Source: Bactericera cockerelli (taxonomy: Eukaryota > Arthropoda > Insecta > Hemiptera > Triozidae). From it: 64,000 nucleotides of DNA. Below, one piece after another: positions 1-12,801 of the stretch. The notes under the pieces were generated by a model. The model had not been told where the DNA came from and did no database searches. It worked only from the letters and a program-made list of their open reading frames with translations. The position numbers were made by a program, and so were the translations under genes. Positions within the stretch are counted from its first letter, which is position 1, and every line of letters starts with the position of its first letter. The stretch covers positions 13,895,398-13,959,397 of the forward strand of contig CM044961.1 of assembly GCA_024516035.1 (NCBI GenBank). Reading direction: 5' to 3'.

Positions 1-230
1 TTAAAAATTTGTAGGTAAAACAACCTGGCCAACTCCTGTTAAATTTAGGTTTATGAGTTTTAGAAATTTAGATAATGAAGATACATCGATTTTCGATTTA
101 TGATTCATCATCATAGGGTGGCGTCATCGTGAACGATGGTAGCCAGACAGCGGAGGAATGACTCAGCACTCCTACCACTGTCTTTACAAGGAGGCTAATA
201 TTTGACAAAGGCCCCCAGAACCAAGCCAAT

Positions 231-306
231 GCTGGTCTACTCCCTGTTTATAGTCCCCCAGCCAGACTGCTGGTCTAGTCCCTGTTTATAGTCCCCCAGC
301 CAGACT
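231..306. repeat. 38-bp unit tandemly duplicated
   Basis: Two adjacent copies of a 38-bp unit starting GCTGGTCTA and ending CCCCAGCCAGACT differ at about one base. The word CCCCAGCCAGACT occurs again near 15548, so the unit probably comes from a dispersed repeat. Confidence 0.85.
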
Positions 307-309
307 TTA

Positions 310-974
310 TGATTAGAAATTTAAAAATTGAATTAAATATTTATTTTATTAATAAAGTAGGTATTACCTTCAAAAGATTATGTAGTATACGTTAAGACAC
401 ACGTAGGCTGATATGGACGCATTACCATCATCACCTACTTACATGAGCCTAGAAATGGAGAAATCCCAACTATAATACGAGACATATTCGCACATAAAAC
501 GCATACAACAAAACAAAGCAGTCGTGACATCAATAATAAAATAAATGTGATACACGACATCAAAGGAAAAGATAAAAGAGACAAAGGTTGAGAAGCGAGA
601 TTAATAATACATGAGGAGTATGAGGATGTCACAATTTGAGAAGATAATTTTATTATGATAACCCGATCCTCTTCTGCATTTATCACCTCTGCAGTACAGC
701 AATGTAAATTTATTTTGCAACCATCAGAAAGGCTTCCAGGGGTGGTAAATTTACGGAATGGGTGCCAATTTAAGTTCAAATATGTATCCGTACATCATAA
801 CCAACTGAAATAGTTTTATTTCATTTGTTTTTTGTTTGCAAACGTGGAATCGTGCTTATCGAATTCCTAAGTACACAATATGCGTATATGTGTAAGCAGT
901 TCACCCTTTACTATTCAAGTGTTTCAAATCATTATCATCTGATTCTCCCTTATCCTCTGTCCCGGTCCCGGTCT
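310..974. other. AT-rich stretch, no gene seen
   Basis: No exon-like composition, splice-flanked frame or recognisable repeat was seen. The minus-strand 114-codon frame at 435..779 is hydrophobic low-information sequence without recognisable motifs and is not called. Confidence 0.5.
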
Positions 975-1180
975 GTCCCGGTAGCTCAGTGGTAAAGGCG
1001 GCACTCTGCGAATCCAGAGGTTTCAGAGTTCATGGGTTTGAAATCCAGCCGGGACATGATAAGTTATCCTCCCATTTGGTATTTTTACCACATAATAATA
1101 TGTCTTGGGCTTACTGCTGGACTAATGGGACTTTAATAGTCCTAATCGGGCAGTATAAATAAGGCGATATTATTATTATT
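975..1180 (+). mobile_element. tRNA-derived SINE, family A
   Basis: A tRNA-like head (975..1055) has a 7-bp acceptor stem GTCCCGG/CCGGGAC, an A-box-like TAGCTCAGTGGTAAAGGCG and a B-box-like GGGTTTGAAATCC. A shared body follows (CCTCCCATTTGGTATTTTTACC, read up to CACATAATAATATG) and it ends in an (ATT)n tail. Minus-strand copies lie at 20859, 27024, 27380, 54069 and 59041. The preserved acceptor stem makes this the best head in the window. It is a retroposon rather than a functional tRNA gene because the head is joined to the repeated body. Confidence 0.85.
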
Positions 1181-2443
1181 AGTATTATCAATTTGCTTAA
1201 TCAAGATACTTAGTTATTTCATTAACAATATTGGAGATCTCTATATATAGCCTCTCTGTTAGGAAAAGCTGAAGTTTATAATACTTTGTCTTGTTCATTC
1301 TTGCTAATACTTTTCGTTGATCATGGGTCCTTCGATTTCTTGCATTATACCTACCTGTTGTATTTTAAGAATAATTCCGGGTGCTTGTGGAAACCTCTCG
1401 AAACTGAAATTCTATATTTTTAATCATGTGTTAGCCCCCTGTGTCAACATTGTAACTCTGTCAACTCCGTTGCCTCATTTCTACAGACAGCTAAACATGC
1501 AGAGGCGCATGTAACTCCTACAATTTCTTGTCTATATCATTAGAGACCTGAAGAACAATTGATATTGCAGGATCATAATGACCAACAATTATCACGATAA
1601 GAACTGAAATATCCTGAGAGTACCATGGTCTGTTCAATTCACACTCTTATACACACATAGGTCGCAGTATAAATAGACACAGGCCGATACTTGATAACCT
1701 TGGCTGCCAGGTACAAATACCTACGTACTGAATACTATCAGATACAGAGGTTTTGTAGCTTGGTGTACCAGATGATGGAATCCTGACCAGCCATTGAGTA
1801 GAGTGGACACTTTAAACTTGGACCATATTGAGCACTGTGAAATGTAAACCTTAGCAGACAACATAGAACTACTATAACATACTGTCGCTTTAAGAAAGCA
1901 TAAGTGACGATTATCAAAGTCCAAGTTTCAAATAAAGTTGTCAATTCATACTCTTTTCCAGAATCAACTGTGAGGCGAAATTTGATTTTCTGGTTGCTCA
2001 GAAACTGCAATTGTTTGCCCTTAAATTCAAGGTCAATAATTTTAGTTTGGACATTTATTCTCTCTGACAACCAAACAGAATTAATGTTATACAGATACAT
2101 ACCTACCTTTAAATTGATGTCTTTTCAAAATACCAAATATTAAATGGATTGTACCTACAGCATCAATCGAGTATATATCTAAAGGAATGTTTAGGTAATA
2201 AAGAGTAAAAAGAAATTCTTCCATCTCAAGTATTCATATTTCATCAAACCTGATTTATGAAATTTGAACAACACAGACTTCTGGTTATATCATTTCCTTC
2301 CAAAATTTTACTTCTAGTTTCTTGATTTTGTTGTGTTATTCTTTGTGAGAAAGAGAAAAAACCTTGCATACATAATACTCTCTGTGGTCTTCTCCGTGGT
2401 ATAGGATGATGATAATACTTTTACTTGTAGAGGTATTTTACAG
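1181..2443. other. No gene seen
   Basis: AT-rich sequence. The overlapping short frames at 1317..1514 and 1721..2143 on both strands have no recognisable motif or exon boundaries. Confidence 0.5.
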
Positions 2444-2578
2444 GTGAATCTTATCAAGGCCGCGAACATCTCTCAGGTGTTTAGGGTCACAGATCGGTCA
2501 AGCTTCCCGGAGGTCACTGATCCAACACGATGCAAACACGAGCTGGGGAACTTCTCACGTTTGTATCTCAAGTGTTGA
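2444..2578 (+). CDS. Candidate terminal coding exon, unknown protein
   Basis: A plausible acceptor (GTATTTTACAG, ending at 2443) is followed by 44 open codons and a TGA at 2576..2578. Codons are mixed-to-GC-ending, unlike the AT-rich surroundings (for example GCC GCG AAC ATC, CAG GTG, CTG GGG AAC TTC). The peptide starts VNLIKAANISQVF, contains RVTDRSSFPEVTDP and ends RLYLKC. No family was recognised. No partner exon was identified upstream, and the frame also stays open for some codons upstream of the acceptor. It may be the last exon of a plus-strand gene or an alternative terminal exon. Confidence 0.35.
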   Translation: MNLIKAANISQVFRVTDRSSFPEVTDPTRCKHELGNFSRLYLKC

Positions 2579-2935
2579 AAATCTATTCAATCTCTTCAGA
2601 GGTTGCATTGCATCTTGTCTCGAAGATCATATCTACATATTTTCCAAACATACTAAAAAAAAAAAATTGGAAAATATAGAAAATAAAACTAATTCAAACT
2701 TATCGGTAGGGTCTATTCTGGAGGATTTGTCACATGAGACAATTCCTAATATACCTAGCCTAAGTTTTTTTCATTTCATTTTCCAGGTTCTACGTTTTTC
2801 TCATTTGGAGGGGTTCAAAATTTTACCAAATCGGTATATTGCCTAAATACCTTCATTATATACCATCGGTAATTATTCAGATTTTCTTTGTCTTCATTTA
2901 AATTAATTTTATATTTTTTTGGTATTATTAATTTA
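2579..2935. other. No gene seen; possible 3' UTR of the candidate exon
   Basis: AT-rich sequence with an A-run near 2656. If 2444..2578 is a real terminal exon, its 3' UTR would begin here. No clear feature is visible. Confidence 0.3.
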
Positions 2936-3151
2936 GTTACAATTATTTGTAAGGGATATCTTCCGGTACGCTGGTGTTGACCCAGCTCCTAAATGGGAAA
3001 TATTGCGTCACTTCTCGCCCATCAGATGGTAGGTATACTACAGGATAAGCAGGTTCCAACACAGACCACAAGCATCTAGAGTAGCTCCTATTTCATGGCT
3101 ACGAAAAAAAAAGGCTGTGAAACACTCATCTTTTTTAAAAAAATCAATACA
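2936..3151 (+). mobile_element. SINE, family C
   Basis: Matches in this orientation the reverse complement of copies at 25323..25690, 44985..45215 and 52600..52815. Shared blocks are the TTATTTGTAAGGGATAT word, the ATCAGATGG/TACTACAGGATA block, the ACACAGACC block, and GTAGCTCCTATTTCATGG. Confidence 0.65.
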
Positions 3152-4694
3152 CCTACACCAACAGTTTTACTATAAACGGAACCGTGTGTACTAAGACTCA
3201 GTGCTTTTAGTAGAAGAAAAGAACGAGGGATTACCTGCTGAAATATAAACAGCAAATGGTGTGGAGAAAATCAAAACACACACAATTTCTATTCAACAGA
3301 CGTGACTAGAGAAACTGATGATATTCCTCCGCAAGACATTATTGAGAAAAGAAAACGGAGGAACAGACAAAGGTATTGTTTTTGTGATTGCACCAACTTT
3401 AGAACATAAGAAAAAGAAATTGATGAAAGCAGAAGAAAAATGGAAATTAAAGAAAAAGTAATATTTTTGAACAAGATAAAAGAAACAGTGAAACATGATG
3501 AAGGAAAATGGAAAGGCAGACAAAATTTATGATTTATAAAAGTCTGATTACTTAACTTTTCGTTCGTACATTTACGCGTATTTCTGAAGAAAACTCAATT
3601 AAAGGGAGGAAAATAATTTGCTATAAAAGGAAAGATTCTATAAAAAGAAAGGATTTTATTGCAGTAATTGATTGAAGAATAACCTTGATCTATGAAAATG
3701 TATATCATAAATTATTGGAACGAAGATTAATAGTGGAAACTGTTGAGAAATTTGCGGTGAAGCATCCATGATGTCTTTAGTATGTTCATCAGACTATATC
3801 TTCTCCTTTTCCTTGGCCATTCACCACTATATCTATTTATTTATTCCATCAATGTTTTTAATTAATAAATTTCATTGAAAATGAAAATTTTACAGAGGTA
3901 GGTACAATCGCGTTGATTGATTTTTACAAATTATTTAATATTTATAGACCAAATGTTTTTCAGAGTTTTTTCGTTGAATTAAACATCATTATCTTGTTTT
4001 TTCTTCCTCCCTGCTTCACCATATTTTGTTCAAATGGGGTTGAAATTTGAAATACTTACACGCTCTTTTAAACTTAATTGGTGAATATAATTATCTACCG
4101 AGAAAATTATTGTTTAATTATAGTTTTAATAATTAGAATGCCAAAAGTTCTAAATAGTCCATCTTTGTCATTACATTTTATTTTACTGTTCACAAGTACC
4201 AATAATTATGATGATTATTAGTTACTAGCTACTTAAAAGGGACCAATGACTCAAATTCTCTGACCTACTCATCGTTAATTAACAACAATATTAATTACTT
4301 TTAAAGTGCTTCTTCAAAGTAGGCAACTTACCAATAATAACAATTAATATTAGAGACGCCTCACTGGAGATATTCAAGTTTCTACCATCTTCAACCTGGG
4401 TCTAAATTTCTGAAGTGTCGATGCGATACATGGTTTAATGTTGACTGAGCTTGTCTTCTACAATACAAGAAAGAAAAGGCATGGGTCTATTAGGAGTATC
4501 AAGTCCAGTACTGTGTCTCATGGGCTACTGGGGAGGGAGTGACTTTTTCTCAGAAATAACTTATGAATCTATTAAATAATTTTCTTGATATTCCTTATAC
4601 TAGTATGTATTAAGGTATTATTCATCCCTCTTATTTAATGTAAAAGTATCAAGTTAGCCAGAATTTCTTCATTAAAAAAAGTCTGTCTATTACT
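3152..4694. other. AT-rich, no gene seen
   Basis: Purine-rich around 3330..3530, which creates chance minus-strand pyrimidine-coded frames. No exon or repeat is supported. Confidence 0.5.
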
Positions 4695-4864
4695 TTAACC
4701 TCTTCGCGCCCAACACCAATTTTGGTTTTGTAGTACAAAGTGACCGGTGGCCTCGCCCGAGGACAAACATTTTATGCTACTTGGTAGTATAATTTTTTAG
4801 CTTGGGCACTTAGGACTATAAAATAAATGTCCTCTCACGAGGACATTGGGCGCGAAGGGGTTAA
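4695..4864. mobile_element. TTAA-flanked miniature element 1 (piggyBac-like)
   Basis: A 162-bp body lies between TTAA at 4695..4698 and TTAA at 4861..4864. The terminal inverted repeats are CCTCTTCGCGCCCAA on the left and, read on the other strand, CCCCTTCGCGCCCAA on the right, with one mismatch. Inside, a GTCCTC/GAGGAC word occurs more than once (CTCGCCCGAGGAC, GTCCTCTCACGAGGAC). A TTAA target with short inverted repeats is typical of piggyBac-related non-autonomous elements. There is no coding capacity. Confidence 0.8.
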
Positions 4865-7800
4865 TATTAGATATGTGTCTTTTTATCTATGTGTCTTTTT
4901 ATCAATTGGTAAAATTATAGCAATATTTTAACAGTGGGGCATGTCAGACAAGTGGCCCTTTTCATGAATTTTAATTCTTAGAAAGTGATGGGTACTTGTA
5001 TGTCTACTCCAGGAATACCATGAAATCCAGTCTTGTCACCTAGGTATTTGGTCTATATTCTTTGCAAAATTTTGGATAGATTTTATTAAAATGCATTCTT
5101 TTTTTCTCTCTCTCTTTTTTTGTCTATGTGAGCAACGACCAGTGGTGGAATTCTGGATAGAATAAAATTTTGGGATATTAAGGTATAAGAAAAATGACCA
5201 TTATTTCTGCGCTACCCAATAAAATAAAATTGCGATTAATGTGGTATCATAACACAAAGAAACACATTTATTTATTTTGTCCTCCTTTTACAAAATTCTA
5301 GTGTCATCCCTGCACTATGTCCACTATAGCAACTCTTTAAACATAATCAGCAGAAGATGCCTCTCTCGTCATTACTTAATGACTGCGAGATGAGTTCATT
5401 ATAATGGTATCTTCATTATTTAATATATGCACGGAGAAATCCGAGCTCCACGCTTCAGTAGCACAAGTCTCACCACTTACCAGATGGTTACAAATCATCC
5501 TCATGACGACGGAGAATTCGCCGTGCTTCTGACCAATGAAGTTTTATTGGCAGTTTAGAAGATCAGTTGGTCAGATTGTTTTTACACCCAATGACGCTCA
5601 AATTGAGTCGTGATTCTGGTAGCATATGGAGTCAGTCGTGTTTTAAGGTAAACGATTCAAAAAACGACTGTGAATATGTGGTTGAAAATACGTTTGCAAT
5701 TTGCAGAATGATGAACTGCTAAAAGAAAAGTAAACTTTTATTCAAATTCAACAATATTTAAAGACATCTATCCAATTCTTAATCATCGATCATTTGAAGG
5801 GGATTTCCTGATCGAAAAGTCATTTTGAAAAGTCGTTTGCTATCATTTTTATCCACGATCTATTAATTAAAAGAAAATGATGCTTCCATTAAATTAATGG
5901 AAATTCCCTGTCATTGATCAATGGGAATAAATTAGTAACATGGTGTAAAAGTTATAGCATAGATTAAAACTTAGAACCACTAATCTCAAGCAGCTCACAT
6001 TTTTTGTCATCATTAAGAAATAATAAAGGCAGTAATGCAGTATCCAAATGTTTGTATATTATAATTATAACAAAGTGTAACCAAGTTATTAAAAATTCTA
6101 TTCTGGAAAAATGTCATAACTAAGTCTCATCAGCTTCCCACCATACTCTACTGCTTTTTTTTAATTCCTCTTTATATCCTTCTGTAATGAATATAAAATA
6201 CAGATGTCTCTAAATCACCGTCAGGTTTTATCATTCTATAATACACCCAATTTATGATCAACAATAAAATTTAAACCACTGCAAGATAATTCGGTAGACA
6301 AAGAAGTTCCCAAGCCATAGGATGGGTCTTCCCACGACCATTGAATAGAAGTTCTGTATCAGCTACCTCAGTGAATAGAAGTTCTCAACTACCTCGGAAG
6401 TCTGAGGAGAAAGGCTCCTGTGGAGGTTGAGTGTAACATCACAATACCGCCGAATAAACAAAGCTTGTTTAGAATCACACAACACCGCAGGATTGGGAAT
6501 CAACAAAGCCGGTGTAAGAGTGAGACCAAGGATCAAGGCTCTGCCAATCCTAATTAGCGTCGAAGCTTCATAAGAAACCAATGCATGAGTTCAACAATGA
6601 ACGAGCTAATGATGGATCGAACCATCCCATATTGGAGAAGCTGATGTATGGGATGATAGTATAAGTTTGTTTCTACAAGGTTCAACATTACCGATCATTT
6701 GAAATGTCTGGGGATATACGCAGTGTCTTGTAAACTGTTAGCGTTGAGGAAATCCAAGGACCGAACACAAACATAGACAATGAATTCCTTGACCTCATCG
6801 CAAATCAAAGAATTTATGATGCATTAACTGATTACATCAATACATTATTAACATTATTTATTTAAACTTCAAAGTTTCTTCAATTTTAAGAGAGTCGGGC
6901 ATACTAATGCCTTAAAACCTAAATTTATTGATTCCTGTTGTTTCTTTTTTCTTCGAAAACGTGATATATCTATCGAGAGACATATATGTAGATTTAATTG
7001 GTCAATTTTACTGCACCCTCAGAGATCAGGAAATCCCGAATGGTCTGAACTCGATCAGTTTCCATCCTGATAATATCACCTTCAGACTCCGTGCTATATT
7101 CTAGTGCAAAGCAACACCAGGAGATAAGATCAAGTTGTGTCCTTTCTCTTCTTCTGTCACAACCCAAGACAGTTCAGTTGTTCAATACACGGTTTGCCGA
7201 ATAGTAAACTTATGTCCAACTTTATCAATATCTTCATGGCTAGTTAATTTGGATGTACTATAAACATAATTTCTAAAATTATCTGCTAAAACGTAGGTAT
7301 TAACATTATTTTTTACGATTGAATCCATAAGAACAATATTGGTGAAATTGGCAAATTATGCATGTTTTGCGGAAATGTTGAGCATCATTTATCAGGTAAT
7401 TTCAGCAGTTTATGAATACTATGTACCCTTATACCTGCTGTAATACCTTACTGATGAGAAAGTGACAGGTGTTTTTATCCTTTCTCTTTGGCTCTCTTTT
7501 TCTAAGATTTTTATTTAATATGACTCTCCATGAGAGGGTCATCTTATTTAGAAAAGTATGAATGGACAGAAATTTGGAGGAAAAAAAATTAAATATATGA
7601 AAAGTAGGCATAATAAACAATAATAATTTAGAAAGTAAATTTTTGGAGATAATCTAGACTCTTTTATATTATTTTATTTTTCAATCGACACAATAGGTGC
7701 ATTCTAAAGCATCAAAGAATAGCTGGAATAATATTTGGACTATAACCTACACGCATATGTAGACAATATGTAACTAAGTGTAGACATGAAAAATAAATTA

Positions 7801-10790
7801 TCAATCCAAAGTTACCCACTTCGCAAAAGTATATAGTTTCAAAATGTCTCAAGACTTTGTCAATACTACGTCAACTTGTGTGGCCATTTGACTTGAAAGG
7901 CCCGCATGTATGTCAAGTGAATGTTACAAGAAATACCTCAAGGGGGTGTTGTATGACCTCACCCGCGGCGGAATACTGCTAGGGTGTGGTGTTGTGACGT
8001 CATGGATTGCTGCTATACTGTTTTCCACAAAAGTTGGTACACAAATACATTGTTGCAGTTTATACTCTTCCTTTTCATAACATCAGACGTCACTCGAGAA
8101 GGGTGTTTCACAGTTGAAACTCACAAAACTGCTTTAGGTGTTAAACTCGCCAGACATGGGTTCGGACGGGAATACCTCTTGGCTCTTTAGGATTCTGTTG
8201 AATTCTGATTCTGTTCTCTAATTCACTGGCTACCGAACCCCCGCATTACTTCTAACTTTTTATGAAGGTGATAATTCCTTCAATCACATTGGTGGAATTT
8301 GGTAGTAAGTAGGCATTCCTAAAACTATCTATAGTTATAGTTACTAGTTAGTGTAAACAGGTGAATGAACTGTATTAACTCAACTCACATTATTTCCCAG
8401 AATTTGGTGAATGTTACTGGTGGACATGACTGCACGAACCTGCATCTCAGGGGTTCGTGTTTCACGTATGTGGCGCACGGATCTGTCGCTATCTCTGGAC
8501 TTTCTGGATGGAAAATGGGCGAGATGATGAATTACTCTGGTGTTATGGGTTGCCACTATCTGGATCTGTATAGTCTTGTCATGTCCACCTCATATCTATC
8601 ATGTCCTCCGTAGTTACTTGTTAATGAGAAGTTGTATTTAAACTTTTAAATCAGGGCCTCGTTTCAGAAAACTTTTCACACTCAAAATGTTTCTTTCCAT
8701 TGTCAAATTTTGTTTGAAAAACACAAAGAGTGTGTTATTTTAACGAAATTTAACAGTAAAAATCGAGATTCCTGGATTGTGAGAGTGCTTTCTGGAATGA
8801 AGCACAGATCTCTTTTTCGATCATGCGTTTGTTCTTATTTATTTTATTTATTTCTGTGACAAAACATGAATGAACAGCTAGTCATGAAATAATTTATTAG
8901 TTTCCATCTTATCCACACCTCATTCTTTCGATTGAAAGTCACCTTTATTGACTTGATTCGCAACAGCAACAACAGTTGTATTGTGTACTACTGTTACATA
9001 TCATCGGTATGAAGCAAGCCTCAACTGACGCAAATTCACAACACACACATCATAGAAACGATGGACACTCTCTGGTTCATTATTGACTTATTGGAATTCA
9101 AATTGTCATTCTCAAGTGAGGGGATCAGTGGTGGAACCGCAAAGATAATAAGAAAGTAGTGATAATATTGATTTCAAGTTATGTTATTCGAGACGAGAGT
9201 TTAACCCAATACCCGACAATCGATAAAATCTTAAGAACTACGTACATAGTTCATAAACACCTACTTACTCACCCAGAATGGCATATTTTTAAAGTTTTTT
9301 TTTTATTACAAAAAGTCCTATCCTTCGATTCTATCGTCAATGGTTTGTTGTTTGAGACCATTGTTTCTCATTGGGCCCTATTGTTTAGAAACATTTAACA
9401 AGGTTGGGGCTTCATTGCTAATCACTCAAATTTTAGTTTGCAATGCTGGCAAATTTTATCTTAACCCAGATTGGGTGAGGTTAATGTGGATTTCTGAGTT
9501 TTCAACAAAAGATGGTGGGCACAAGTCACAGCCATCCCCTTCGAATTGCCATCCCCCTAGAAAAGCTAATTGATGTTCAAGATAATAAATATAAAAAGAA
9601 ATCTCATGAAAAGTTTACAAATCATATTATTAAAATTAAGCAGTAATTGTCGTCCTCTCTCATTTGAACATCCTGAGCGCACTAGAAGAGCACAATTCCT
9701 ATGTTATTCCCATTACCTAATGAATTCCATCTCTTATCTCCTCTGCAACACCCCAATATCCACTCTGAAGCAATTTCCGATTATTTTTCAGTTCAATGCA
9801 TTTGAAATTCTCCCGCAAATTGCATCCCACAATTTAGTGCTCTTTACCGATATATAAATTTATAATAATATACATAGCTCCAAGTGTATTTCACCATGGT
9901 GACACAAATCTAGAGACTACACTTGCAAAATTGTCCTTTTCCATATTGCACTTCTTTTTATTTGCTCGGTAGAATTTTTGCCTGGCTCTCTATTGGTGTA
10001 TCTTTAAGTATTTTTTGTTCTTTTCCGCAATTTTGGAGAGTTGAAACTTCGATATCCAACCAACAACCAACCCATCCAATAATTGAAGTTTCCGAAGATA
10101 ATATATCTTGGAACAATGAGAAAAAGAGTTTCAAAGGAAATATCTGCTTGAGTTGGTAAAAGTATCAATTCAGACTGGTGGAAAAACTGACATTAAATAC
10201 AAACCTACAGCATGAAATTCAGAAGAACATCTTCTATAAAACGTTCAAACATTCTAAACGAACGGTCCAAGAGAGAAGATTTACAGCTATTTTTGGGTAC
10301 TGCTATTTTTACAATCTTGATTTTGGTCAAAAATATTATATTCGAGTCGCCACTGGTTTCGTTGATGTCAGTTATCAAATTATCATCACATAATATAACA
10401 AACATCATTATGTCATCACACCAGCTCCTGTCCAAATTAGTTTCTGTTCTGCATGCTCTGCCAAATGTAATTAGTTCATCCGAACAATCCATATCCATAA
10501 CTGTCACAGTTATCATAACAGTCGAGGATCTTGACCAATGAAAGAGATTCCATATTCATGAGACTCTTATCACGGCAAAAAGTTGACCAATAGTAATCTT
10601 AAGTAATCAACCAACGCTTAAAGCCTGATGGAGTGCAACATTTTTTGAGCAACACCACACCATGTTTTGTCTCGAATTGAATTGGGAAGTGTTGCAAACC
10701 GTTGCATAAACAGTTGGGTTCGATCCTAAAAAATAAAATTATATCGGAGAGCTCGAAAATCTGCAGCCTTCAAAAGACAAGGCACTCAAA
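4865..10790. other. AT-rich intergenic or intronic stretch
   Basis: No host exon is recognised. A short fragment resembling SINE family D lies near 9440..9560 (CCCAGATTGGGTGAGGTTAATGTGG). The run of plus-strand frames between 9159 and 10541 carries no recognisable motif and is treated as chance. Confidence 0.5.
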
Positions 10791-10820
10791 ATGTACAATA
10801 CGTTAATACGTATTGTACAT
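10791..10820. repeat. Perfect 13-bp-arm inverted repeat
   Basis: The arms ATGTACAATACGT and ACGTATTGTACAT are separated by TAAT. The function is unknown; it may be a cruciform-forming relic. Confidence 0.7.
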
Positions 10821-10957
10821 GTTCGTACCTATTCGTTTCAGTATGTAAAATGAAACATTGAGTTTGTAATTTGTATCGAACTTGCATGAAGTCTGCCTTT
10901 TAACTTCTACGTTTCCTCTAACCTTTTCAATTTTCCTTAGCTTTATCCCTTTCTTCC

Positions 10958-11050
10958 TCCTCCTCTCTCTTTTTCTCTCTTCTCTCTCTCTCTCTCTTTT
11001 CTCTCCCTATTACTCTCGTTCCCTCCCTCTCCCTATTTCTCTCCATCTCT
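10958..11050. repeat. CT-rich microsatellite
   Basis: Interrupted (CT)n and CCT tracts. Confidence 0.8.
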
Positions 11051-11536
11051 ATGTCTAATGTCTTAGTACCGCATCGCGTGACGCACCAATTTCCAAAAGA
11101 ATTGAAGAGGGGCGGCTCAAAAAGTTTAAAATCAAAATTTCTTCTACCCTGTTCATGTTCATGGTTCCAAATAAAACTGGTCCATAGAATACCATATCAT
11201 GGTAGAGTACAATAGAATGAAATTCAATACTCATAATGGGGGCTTTTGTCCCAGTTTATGCCAAGGCATCCTCACTTTTCAATGTCACCTAGTCTTGAGT
11301 TAAACTTCTCTAAATGTTTAAACATTAAACCGTGGTTCATTTCAACAGGAGAGTTAAATTTCTTGTTCTAAACGTCCTACATTTCTGAACATTTTCACGA
11401 GCCATTATTCTGATTTCTCTATTAGGGGTCTGACTTTTTGACAGCAGCGTTATTTTGTTTGCTGGATTTCCTACATTTAAATATTCCTGTTGTTTCAATC
11501 AAAAAATAAAAATCCTTAAAGCTTATTTGTACCGCT

Positions 11537-11545
11537 CACTCTCTT

Positions 11546-11590
<45 letters not shown>

Positions 11591-11637
11591 CTTGAACTAC
11601 CCTACTCCTTTTCTTTTTTTTTTTTTTTTTTTTTTTT
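11537..11637. repeat. (CT)n microsatellite followed by poly-T
   Basis: A (CT)n tract runs to about 11592, followed by a run of about 24 T residues ending at 11637. Confidence 0.85.
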
Positions 11638-11737
11638 AGATAGAACAAAAAATTTATACAGTAGAACACAATAAAATATAAAGAAAAACAAAAGATTAAA
11701 CATATATACAATAACGAAAAAAAAAAAGAGAAATGTC

Positions 11738-11800
11738 CTACCTAAAGGGCGGGGTTATTGCCTGTGGCAATCTCTTCCACCCAACCCTTTTCTGATATTT
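11738..11800 (+). repeat. Dispersed repeat fragment (AAGGGCGGGGTTATTGCC)
   Basis: This block reappears inverted at 39222..39283, where it reads GGGTGGAAGAGATTACC followed by GGCAATAACCCCGCCCTT. Related words occur near 13805..13840 and 20370..20395. It is probably a piece of another SINE family. Confidence 0.55.
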
Positions 11801-11909
11801 TCTCTCTTCCTATCTCTTATCCATTTATTAGGTCCTTTGTTTCATATTCTGGGATTTTTTGTACATAATTACGATTAAAATTTTCATTATTTTTTTTGTC
11901 TATACGAGT

Positions 11910-11947
11910 ATATCTCTCTCTTTCTTTCTCTCTCTCTCTCTCTCTCT

Positions 11948-12002
<55 letters not shown>
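11910..12002. repeat. Long (CT)n microsatellite
   Basis: Nearly pure CT dinucleotide repeats with one C-run interruption. The serine/leucine-rich frames across it are artefacts. Confidence 0.9.
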
Positions 12003-12003
<1 letters not shown>

Positions 12004-12375
12004 CATTTCTCTTTGACCTCTTATCCATTTTCCTTCTCAATATTTTGTCTCAAAGTCTTTTTCTTTTTGCATCTATTGTGTTCTGCTTTTCTGTATTTCT
12101 TTATTTATTGATTTTTTTATCTTTCTCCCTCACTTTTTCATTTAGGAGCTCCCATTTCTAATTTTACAAGATTTTCAATCTATATTTTCTATTATTTTAC
12201 CTTAATTTTCCTTTTCTCTCCTCATATTTGTTTATTTATTTAACCTTTTCCGTTTATTTTTCCAACTTTTCTTCTTCTATTTTTGACTCTATTGTATCCA
12301 TCTATCTATTTTCCTCTGCCTCTCTGTTTCTAACTTTTCCTTACTATCTTTTTATTTTCCTTTCTCCTACTATCT

Positions 12376-12401
12376 TTCTCTCTCTCTCTCTCTCTCTCTG
12401 T
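12376..12401. repeat. (CT)n microsatellite
   Basis: A short pure CT tract. Confidence 0.8.
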
Positions 12402-12761
12402 TCTGATTAATGGCCGTTCGTCTCATTACGTCTGGAGATTAATGCGTTGGTTTGCTGTCCAATTATTCCATTCTATTCAATTCCATTCCAACATGGAACG
12501 AGCTCTTATGTTTGTGATGGCTTCAACTTATTGGCTCCCTCTCCAAAATGTAAAGAAAGAAGGCGCCAAAAGACATTTGTTTTATTGTGAAGAGCACGTA
12601 TACGTATAAAATAGTATAGCACATTTTAGTTATATAAAACGATGATAAAGTTTGCCAATGATATTGAAAAGAGCCTTAATCAGCAATTTTATTTAAAGGA
12701 TCCATTATATTTGTCAAAGAAAATATAATGTAAGATTCAAATAGTCTCAAAAATAATAGGT

Positions 12762-12801
12762 TTGTGAATAACACTTATAATAATATTTGTGTTATTCACA
12801 A
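12762..12801. repeat. 13-bp-arm hairpin
   Basis: TTGTGAATAACAC at 12762..12774 pairs with GTGTTATTCACAA at 12789..12801 across a 14-nt AT loop. It resembles the termini of a very short palindromic element. Confidence 0.6.

Noticed and set aside
975..1055. Functional tRNA gene
   Set aside because: The tRNA-like structure is fused to a body repeated elsewhere in the window, and the anticodon arm is irregular, so it is a SINE head.
8365..8613. 82-codon plus frame with Cys and Gly
   Set aside because: No splice signals, no family match and no neighbouring coding sequence.
9159..10541. Chain of successive plus-strand frames that might be a decayed gene
   Set aside because: No recognisable motif and AT-driven composition. 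The frames do not join by plausible splice sites.
11859..12161. Ser/Leu-repeat frames around 11.9-12.4 kb
   Set aside because: They are direct translations of (CT)n microsatellites.
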